NCBI RefSeq assembly: GCF_014268805.2
Contig: NZ_JABWRF020000001.1
Location: 1,116,001-1,180,000 of the forward strand
DNA from: Pseudomonas farsensis
Lineage (GTDB): Bacteria > Pseudomonadota > Gammaproteobacteria > Pseudomonadales > Pseudomonadaceae
Direction of reading: 5' to 3'
DNA: 64,000 nucleotides
Under the pieces are notes generated by a model. It made no database searches and was not told the origin of the DNA. It saw only the letters and a program-made list of their open reading frames with translations. Position 1 is the stretch's first letter. Every line of letters begins with the position of its first letter. Positions 58,258 to 64,000 of this stretch are shown here, piece by piece. The position numbers and the translations under genes were made by a program.

Positions 58258-60186
58258 TTAGCATTTATCGCCAGTCGCAGCTTCCTGACCGGGCAACCAG
58301 CGGCGCAGGGTGAGCTGCAAGTCAGTGCGTTTGAACGGTTTGCTCAGGTAATCGTTCATTCCTGCAGCCAGGCAACGCTCGCGATCGCCCTCCAGTACAT
58401 TGGCGGTCAGGGCGATGATCGGCAGCCCTTCGCCCTGTGGCAACTGGCGGATACGCCGGGTGGCCTCATAGCCATCGACCAGTGGCAGGCGGCAGTCCAT
58501 CAGCACCGCATCGAACGGCTGCTGGCTGATCAGCTCGACCGCCTCTGCGGCGTCGGTGGCCAGCCCCACGTCAAAGCCAAGGCTGCGCAGCATGGCCTCC
58601 ATCACGCTTTGATTGACCAGGTTATCCTCCACCAGCAGTATCCGCCCGCCGTGTTTGCCCGTGGTCATGGGGCTGGCTGCGCCTGACAGGCGCGGCGCCG
58701 GGCTGCTGGACAGCGCCAGCGGCATTTCCAAGGTAAAGGTCGAGCCAATGCCCACGCGGCTCGTGCCCTTTAGCTGGCCGCCCATGCGCTCGGCCAGGGT
58801 GCGCGCGATCGACAGGCCAAGGCCGGTGCCACCATAGCGCCGCGAAATCGAACTGTCGGCCTGCTGAAAGGCCACGAACATGGTTTCCAGGCGAGCGCTG
58901 TCAATGCCGATGCCGGTATCGCGCACTGCGCAACTGAACCACAACACCTGGCGCTCGAGCAGTTGCCAGCGCGCCTGCACGGTAACTTCGCCTTGTTCGG
59001 TGAACTTCAGCGCATTGCCCACCAGGTTGAGCAGTATTTGCCGGATGCGCGTCGGGTCGCCGACCACCCGCGTGGGCGCTGCATCCTCGGGCAGTTGCAG
59101 GCGCAGTTGCAGGCCGCGCTGCTGGGCGGTGTGCTGGAACGACTGCACGCAACTGCTGATCAGCTGGGCCAGGTTGAAGTCGATGTGCTCAAGCTCAAGG
59201 GTGGTGCGCTCGATGCGCGAGAAATCGAGAATGTCGTTGATCACCTTGAGCAAATGGCCGGTGGATTCGCTGGCCACGGCGGTGTACTCGGCCTGCTCGC
59301 CGGTCAATCGGGTGGTTTCCAGCAGTTGCAGCATGCCCAGCACGCCATTCATGGGGGTGCGCAGCTCATGGCTCATCATCGCCAGGAAGTCGGATTTGGC
59401 CCGGTTGGCCTGCTCGGCCTCTTCGCGGGCCTGAATCAGCTGGCCCATGGCCTGCTGCTGCTCGTGGGCTGCGAGGTTCAGGGCGCTGGCCAGGTTGTTG
59501 ATGTGCCGCGCCAGATGGCCCAGCTCGGTGTCGTCAACCTCAGGTAGCGGCGCGTTGAAGTCGCCTTGCTGGATGGCCTTTACGGCATGGCCCATATCGC
59601 TGATGGGCCGCGACAGGCTCATGGCCAGGCGCCGCGCCAGCAGGAAAGTGAACACCAGGGCGAAGAGGGCGAGAATGCCGGCCTTGATCACGATTTCCTG
59701 CTGACGCTCGCTGAAGGCATCGTCGGACATGCCGACGATTACCCGCCCCAAGTAGTCATCGCCCAGGCTCGGTAGTTGCGGCTTACCCTGCAGAAAATCG
59801 GCGTCAAGGCGGATCTGCTGCAAGCGGATCGGCGCCTGGAACACCTCGACGCGCTGCGCCCGGTTGGCGCTTTCATCGGCTTGCTCGACATACACCAGAA
59901 TATGGTTGCGGCTGTCCTGCACCTCCAGAAAGCGCACGTGGGGGATGCTCAACGTAGCGCGCATGAGGCTGTCGAGCACCTCGTTGTTGCCCGAGATCAC
60001 CCCGTACTCCGAGGCCGGCGCCAGCTGGTTGGCAATCAGTTGCCCGGTATGGTTCAGCTCCTGGCGCAAATCCTGGATGCGCACGAAGGTGAAGAAACCG
60101 ATCAGCAACAGCGTCAGCAGCAGCGCCGGGCCAAGGCTGATGATCTGCGTGCGGGTATGGATGTCCCAGCTCAGGCGTTTGCTCAT
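58258..60186 (-). CDS. Hybrid sensor histidine kinase (PA1611-like position)
   Basis: The product has 642 residues. TM1 ([18 protein letters not shown]), a periplasmic sensor of about 130 residues with the CHASE8-like [16 protein letters not shown] stretch, TM2 (about 168-186) and HAMP (about 187-240) come first. Then the kinase core with H273 in [13 protein letters not shown] and G boxes ([17 protein letters not shown]), and a C-terminal receiver with D564 in [11 protein letters not shown]. No Hpt domain is present, so the phosphate must pass to a separate Hpt. In P. aeruginosa the kinase next to fabA (PA1611) acts with RetS/HptB; that parallel is by position and architecture. Its ATG overlaps the upstream binding-protein gene by four bases. 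Confidence 0.9.
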   Translation of the reverse strand: MSKRLSWDIHTRTQIISLGPALLLTLLLIGFFTFVRIQDLRQELNHTGQLIANQLAPASEYGVISGNNEVLDSLMRATLSIPHVRFLEVQDSRNHILVYVEQADESANRAQRVEVFQAPIRLQQIRLDADFLQGKPQLPSLGDDYLGRVIVGMSDDAFSERQQEIVIKAGILALFALVFTFLLARRLAMSLSRPISDMGHAVKAIQQGDFNAPLPEVDDTELGHLARHINNLASALNLAAHEQQQAMGQLIQAREEAEQANRAKSDFLAMMSHELRTPMNGVLGMLQLLETTRLTGEQAEYTAVASESTGHLLKVINDILDFSRIERTTLELEHIDFNLAQLISSCVQSFQHTAQQRGLQLRLQLPEDAAPTRVVGDPTRIRQILLNLVGNALKFTEQGEVTVQARWQLLERQVLWFSCAVRDTGIGIDSARLETMFVAFQQADSSISRRYGGTGLGLSIARTLAERMGGQLKGTSRVGIGSTFTLEMPLALSSSPAPRLSGAASPMTTGKHGGRILLVEDNLVNQSVMEAMLRSLGFDVGLATDAAEAVELISQQPFDAVLMDCRLPLVDGYEATRRIRQLPQGEGLPIIALTANVLEGDRERCLAAGMNDYLSKPFKRTDLQLTLRRWLPGQEAATGDKC

Positions 60187-61073
60187 GGGGTGGGTTCTCC
60201 TGCGGCAATGACCGCAGCGGCGGCCTCGGCAGCGATGGCTTCAAGGCCCAGGGCGCGGGCAACCTGCTGGTTGCCGCTGACACCGAAGCGTGCGGGGTAG
60301 AGGCTGCGCGGCCAGTGTGCCGGCGGCTGGTCGAGCAACTCGTCGAGCACCGCCAGCCAGTCGTCCTGGTCGCTATAGGTGCTGGCCAGGGCGCCGGCGC
60401 GGACAAACCCTGCGTTCGGACCGATCAGCGCCATTTGCCGGCCGTAGCTGCTCAGCAGTACGTTCTTGGCGGATTTGGAGTTGTACAGTTCAGGGTCGTC
60501 GAGGCCCAGCAGCACGTCACTGTTGGCCAGCAGTTGCTGCAACGGGCGGCTGTCGCGCAGGTCGTGCCAGCTCTGGGCGACGATTTCCAGGCCCATCGGG
60601 CGTGCGGCCTGGCGCAGTTCATCGAGCAGGAAGGCGCTGTGCTCGCCGTACAGCACACCGATGCGGCGCGCCTGTGGCAGCAGGTAGCGGGCCAAACGCA
60701 ATTGCCGGGCCAGTGGCGGGTCGCTCCACAGCAAGCTGAGATAGGCCGGGCGCGACGAGCCCAAACGCCGCTCGGCCTGGACCCGGCTGACGCGCAGGGC
60801 CAGGGCAGGTGGGCCGGCGCTCTCGCTCAGGCGCCATTCCAGGGCCGGGGTGTCCAGCAGCACCAGGCGCGTGCCGGCCTTCAACTGCCCCGGTTTAGGC
60901 ATTTGCTCCACCGCGCGAAACTGCACCTGGTCGTCGGCGCGGCGCTGTTGCAGGGCGCTGACGAAGCTGCGGATACCAGGCTGGTCGTCGGCGCCCACCA
61001 GCAGCACTTCGCTGGCAGACAACGAGCCCAGGGGCAGCAGGCACAGCAGCAATAAACGCAGCAGTATCAGCAT
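60183..61073 (-). CDS. Periplasmic ABC-type substrate-binding protein (PF04392-like)
   Basis: The product has 296 residues. A signal peptide ([20 protein letters not shown]) precedes a two-lobed binding fold, with [20 protein letters not shown] and [21 protein letters not shown] near the hinge and an [11 protein letters not shown] stretch in the second lobe. No permease or ATPase gene is in the operon, so it is more likely a sensory binding protein that presents a ligand to the kinase than a transport component. Its start overlaps the receptor stop by one base, and its stop overlaps the kinase start by four bases. Confidence 0.85.
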   Translation of the reverse strand: MLILLRLLLLCLLPLGSLSASEVLLVGADDQPGIRSFVSALQQRRADDQVQFRAVEQMPKPGQLKAGTRLVLLDTPALEWRLSESAGPPALALRVSRVQAERRLGSSRPAYLSLLWSDPPLARQLRLARYLLPQARRIGVLYGEHSAFLLDELRQAARPMGLEIVAQSWHDLRDSRPLQQLLANSDVLLGLDDPELYNSKSAKNVLLSSYGRQMALIGPNAGFVRAGALASTYSDQDDWLAVLDELLDQPPAHWPRSLYPARFGVSGNQQVARALGLEAIAAEAAAAVIAAGEPTP

Positions 61074-63205
61074 CAGAATTCCAGCTCCGCGCTGACGCTC
61101 AGGCGTTGGCGGCTGTCGTAGCGGTTCTGCGCCACCGTGGTTGGCTCGTCATCCAGGCGCTGCTGCCATAGCGCTGCCAGCTCAAGGTTGCTGCCTTGTA
61201 CCTTGAAGCGTTTGGCCAGGCGCAGGTCGATGCGCTCGTAGCGGTAAGCGTTGAGCGCGTCGTCGCCGTAATAGAAGAGCGCGCTCGACCAGCCTTGGCC
61301 CCATTCACGCATCCAGCCTGCCGAGCCGCTGTTGCGCGCGGTCAGGCGGCTGTCGGCGGGGTTACTGGCCCAGGCATCGACATAAGCGTAGGTCAGGCGC
61401 AGGCGGTCGCGGCGGCTCAGTTGCCAGTCGAACTGCGCCTCGCTGCCACTGAAGCGAGCCTTGTTGGCGTTGCTGGCAATGAACTGGTTGTTCTTCAACG
61501 GTTCGCTGATCATCCCGGTGATCTCGTCGTAGAACAACTTGATATCCATGCTCAAGTCGAGGTCGCTGAAATAGCCGTTGTAGCCCAGCTCGCGCGAGCG
61601 CATGCGCTCCTGGTCGAGGTTGCCCGGGCCGCGGGTCTTGACGAAGAACTGGCCGTTTTGCACACCGGGCTGGCGCGGCGTGAGGTTTTTGACCGTGTAG
61701 CTCCAGTTCACATTGTTCTCGAACATGTCCGGCGAACGGATCGCCTCGGAATACACCGCGCGCAGGCCGTGGCGCGGTGTGATCAGGTAGTTCACTGCAA
61801 CCCGAGGGGTGAGCGAGTTGCCCGACAGTTGCGAGCGCTCGTGCATTGCGCCGCCCTGGACGATCCAGTGTTCGTCCAGGCGCCATTCAAGCTGGCCGAA
61901 CAGGCGCCAGGTCTGGTCGTCGATGCTGCCATTGAAGTAGGTCTGCGAATCGGCCTTGTCGTAGCGGTAGTTCATGCCGCTGACCATGCGCAAGCTGTCG
62001 GTCAGGTTGAGGGTGTCCTGGATTTCAAGGTCGTAGCGGGTTTCCCGGGTGCTCTGGTCGACGTCACCGCACACCGGGCTGCTGCCGCCTGCCGCCCAGC
62101 TTGCCTGAACCTGCTGGCCCAGGGCATTGAGTACCGGGTCGGCGCTGGCCGGCACGCTGCCGGTCCACAGGTTGCGGGCAACGGTTTCGGCGTAGGCGGG
62201 GCTGAGCTGCCACAGCCGGGTGAGGTCTGGGTTGAAGGCGATGGCCGCGTCGCACGCCCTCCACACCTGCTGGCGGTCGAAGTGCTGGGCCGAGCCTTGC
62301 ACGTACAGGCTGTGATCCGGGTTGAGATCGATGCTCCAGCGCATGGAGCCTGCGTAGTCCTTGGCATCGACGTCGGCATCGTTGCCCAGGCTGTAGGCGC
62401 CGAATATTGGCTGGTAGGTATACGGGCGCTGGTTGCTGCCTTCCTTGGCCGCCAGTTGCCAGTCCAGGGTCTGGTCGTGGCTCAGGTAATGGCTGGCGCT
62501 GAGGTTGATGCGGTTCAGGCGGCGGCTGTCGCGGTAGTCATGGCCGACGGCGTCTTTGTCAAAGCCGTCGTCCTGCTGGCCCGACACCGACAGGCGCAGG
62601 TCGCCGTCAGCCCAGCCCAGGCCGTGGCTGGCATAGTAGTCGTTGATGCCGTCTGCACCGCGGGTCAGCTTGAGCCGCGTGCCGTGGCTGTCGGCGGGGT
62701 TGCGGGTGAGAATGTTGACCACCGCCATCAGCGCGTTGGCGCCATAGCTGACGGTGTTGGGGCCGCGGAATACCTCGATACGCTCGATGTCCTCGAGCGC
62801 CACCGGAATATCGCTCCAGTCAACCGTTGCAAGGCCTGCGCGATACACCGAGCGGCCGTCGATCAATACCTGCATGCGCCGGGCGTCGTTGACGTTGCTG
62901 CCATGGTAATTGACCGTTGGCTGGTTGCCGGCGCCGTAGCCGACCATCATGCCCGGCACCAGGCGCAGCACTTCGGGGATGTCGCGCGCGCCGCTGGCGC
63001 GGATCAGCTCGCGGTCGAGCACGGTCATGCTGCCCGGTACTGCGGCTGGGGATTGTTTCAGGCGTGTGGCGGTCAGAACCTGCGGCAGGTCCTGGTTGTC
63101 GATAAACAGGTCGTCGGCCATGGCAGGCCCGCCGAGCAGGGCTGTAAGCAGCAGCAGGCGAGGGTAGGGGGGCGTGCCTGGGAACACGGTACGACCTTGT
63201 TTCAA
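61073..63205 (-). CDS. TonB-dependent outer-membrane receptor
   Basis: The product has 710 residues. A signal peptide (about 1-30, ending PAMA) is followed by a TonB-box-like stretch (LPQVLTATRLKQ), a plug domain (about 40-150, with VLIDGRSVYRAG and IERIEVFRGPNTVSYGANAL) and a 22-strand beta-barrel ending in the outer-membrane Phe (SVSAELEF). No N-terminal signalling extension for an anti-sigma factor is present. The receptor is not preceded by a recognisable Fur box, so it may import something other than a ferric siderophore. It is the first gene of a three-gene operon with the binding protein and kinase. Confidence 0.93.
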   Translation of the reverse strand: MKQGRTVFPGTPPYPRLLLLTALLGGPAMADDLFIDNQDLPQVLTATRLKQSPAAVPGSMTVLDRELIRASGARDIPEVLRLVPGMMVGYGAGNQPTVNYHGSNVNDARRMQVLIDGRSVYRAGLATVDWSDIPVALEDIERIEVFRGPNTVSYGANALMAVVNILTRNPADSHGTRLKLTRGADGINDYYASHGLGWADGDLRLSVSGQQDDGFDKDAVGHDYRDSRRLNRINLSASHYLSHDQTLDWQLAAKEGSNQRPYTYQPIFGAYSLGNDADVDAKDYAGSMRWSIDLNPDHSLYVQGSAQHFDRQQVWRACDAAIAFNPDLTRLWQLSPAYAETVARNLWTGSVPASADPVLNALGQQVQASWAAGGSSPVCGDVDQSTRETRYDLEIQDTLNLTDSLRMVSGMNYRYDKADSQTYFNGSIDDQTWRLFGQLEWRLDEHWIVQGGAMHERSQLSGNSLTPRVAVNYLITPRHGLRAVYSEAIRSPDMFENNVNWSYTVKNLTPRQPGVQNGQFFVKTRGPGNLDQERMRSRELGYNGYFSDLDLSMDIKLFYDEITGMISEPLKNNQFIASNANKARFSGSEAQFDWQLSRRDRLRLTYAYVDAWASNPADSRLTARNSGSAGWMREWGQGWSSALFYYGDDALNAYRYERIDLRLAKRFKVQGSNLELAALWQQRLDDEPTTVAQNRYDSRQRLSVSAELEF

Positions 63206-63297
63206 AATTGAGCCGGCATGTTACCCGAGCAGCCAAGTTGCAGGCTATAAGCGGCCAAGGCGTTGCCGGTGTTGTTGCTTTTCTTGTCTCTGGTAGC

Positions 63298-63324
63298 TTG
63301 AGGCTCGCGGCTTGCCCCTATAAT
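63298..63324 (+). promoter_or_regulatory. Sigma-70 promoter candidate of gpsA
   Basis: TATAAT at 63319-63324 with TTGAGG at 63298-63303. The 15-base spacer is short, but the -10 is perfect and lies 39 bases before the start codon. Confidence 0.5.
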
Positions 63325-63362
63325 GCCCCGGTCGCCACTTTTTATGGGTAAACGGACTGGAT

Positions 63363-64000
63363 ATGACTGAACAGCAACCTGTTGCAGTTCTGGGTGGAGG
63401 TAGCTTCGGCACCGCCGTGGCGAACCTGCTGGCCGAAAACGGCCACCCCGTGCGGCAGTGGATGCGTGACCCGGCCCAGGCCGAGGCAATGCGCAACAAC
63501 CGCGAGAACCCGCGCTATCTCAAAGGTATTCGCCTGCATGATGGGGTAACGCCGGTCAACGACCTGCTGGCCACGTTGCAGGGGAGTGACCTGGTGTTTG
63601 TCGCCTTGCCATCGAGCGCGCTGCGCAGCGTGCTGGCGCCGCATGCCGAGCTGCTGGGCGGCAAGTGCCTGGTGAGCCTGACCAAGGGCATCGAGGCGCA
63701 GAGCTTCAAGCTGATGAGCCAGATCGTCGAAGAAATCGCACCCAAAGCGCGAATCGGCGTGCTGTCTGGCCCCAACCTCGCCCGCGAGATCGCCGAGCAC
63801 GCCCTGACCGCCACCGTGGTCGCCAGCGAAGACGAGCAACTGTGCCAGCGCGTGCAGGCGGTGCTGCATGGGCGCACGTTCCGCGTCTATGCCAGTGCCG
63901 ACCGCTTCGGGGTTGAGCTTGGCGGTGCGCTGAAGAACGTCTACGCGATCATTTCCGGCATGGCCGTCGCCCTGGAAATGGGCGAGAACACCAAGAGCAT
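63363..64000 (+). CDS. gpsA: Glycerol-3-phosphate dehydrogenase [NAD(P)+] GpsA (partial, runs off right edge)
   Basis: About 212 residues are visible. This cytoplasmic enzyme reduces dihydroxyacetone phosphate to sn-glycerol-3-phosphate for phospholipid synthesis. The N-terminal Rossmann motif is [20 protein letters not shown]. Substrate and catalytic regions seen are [21 protein letters not shown] and the catalytic Lys in [15 protein letters not shown]. The gene is divergent from the TonB receptor and continues beyond base 64000. Its place after the fabBA-kinase block repeats the P. aeruginosa order. Confidence 0.95.
   Translation, partial: MTEQQPVAVLGGGSFGTAVANLLAENGHPVRQWMRDPAQAEAMRNNRENPRYLKGIRLHDGVTPVNDLLATLQGSDLVFVALPSSALRSVLAPHAELLGGKCLVSLTKGIEAQSFKLMSQIVEEIAPKARIGVLSGPNLAREIAEHALTATVVASEDEQLCQRVQAVLHGRTFRVYASADRFGVELGGALKNVYAIISGMAVALEMGENTKS

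Noticed and set aside
61196..63211. 671-codon plus-strand frame opposite the TonB receptor
   Set aside because: The receptor on the minus strand has signal peptide, plug, barrel and terminal Phe; the plus frame has none of these.

Overview
The window is chromosomal DNA from a fluorescent Pseudomonas, most like the P. putida group. The evidence is the GC-rich coding sequence, a split pyoverdine gene set (pvdH, a siderophore-interacting reductase, pvdP, pvdRT-opmQ and an ECF sigma factor), the gltA / sdhCDAB-sucAB-lpd-sucCD block, and the order MCP-fabB-fabA-hybrid kinase-gpsA, which recalls P. aeruginosa PA1608-PA1614. Species identity cannot be fixed by reading alone. There is no rRNA, tRNA, CRISPR array, complete insertion sequence or prophage.

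Layout. 1-3.2 kb: the end of zipA, ligA, and the 4.5S RNA gene ffs. 3.4-9.8 kb: accessory genes, namely a leaderless muramidase with an exported partner, a small protein with a UvrD-like helicase, and a two-component system. 10.2-20.1 kb: an iron/pyoverdine block with PvdS-type (TAAAT-N16-CGT) boxes and one Fur box. 20.3-30.5 kb: a pseudo-receiver protein, an MFS carrier, ETF-quinone oxidoreductase divergent from etfBA, a solute-binding protein, two envelope lipoproteins, a MocR-type regulator and a basic exported protein. 30.6-33 kb: a cysteine-cluster protein, a START-domain protein, and a low-GC islet of two unrecognised genes. 33.1-46.2 kb: the TCA block, with gltA divergent from the long sdh-suc cluster. 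46.6-54.2 kb: brnQ, a DUF599 membrane protein, a small lipoprotein, two hotdog thioesterases, htpG, a dienelactone hydrolase and an exported amidohydrolase. 54.3-64 kb: a chemoreceptor, fabB-fabA, an operon of TonB-dependent receptor, periplasmic binding protein and hybrid histidine kinase, and the start of gpsA.

How the genes fit together. Low iron should relieve Fur at 19551, allowing the sigma factor gene to be expressed. PvdS-type boxes then tie pvdH (precursor supply), pvdP (chromophore maturation) and pvdRT-opmQ (export and recycling) into one regulon, and a weaker box precedes the reductase gene. The ETF genes feed electrons from acyl-CoA dehydrogenases to ubiquinone and carry a PsrA-like operator; a second such operator lies at 30543. 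The sdh-suc block encodes succinate dehydrogenase, 2-oxoglutarate dehydrogenase and succinyl-CoA synthetase together.

Most notable non-coding structure: three copies of a composite palindromic element (9807-10126, 14521-14837 inverted, 55969-56177) with 33-bp terminal inverted repeats. Two copies contain a nested palindrome with 41-45-bp arms. The third looks like a deletion between short direct repeats. A mosaic relative lies at 46183-46321. The most interesting protein system is the translationally coupled receptor / binding protein / kinase operon at 58258-63205.
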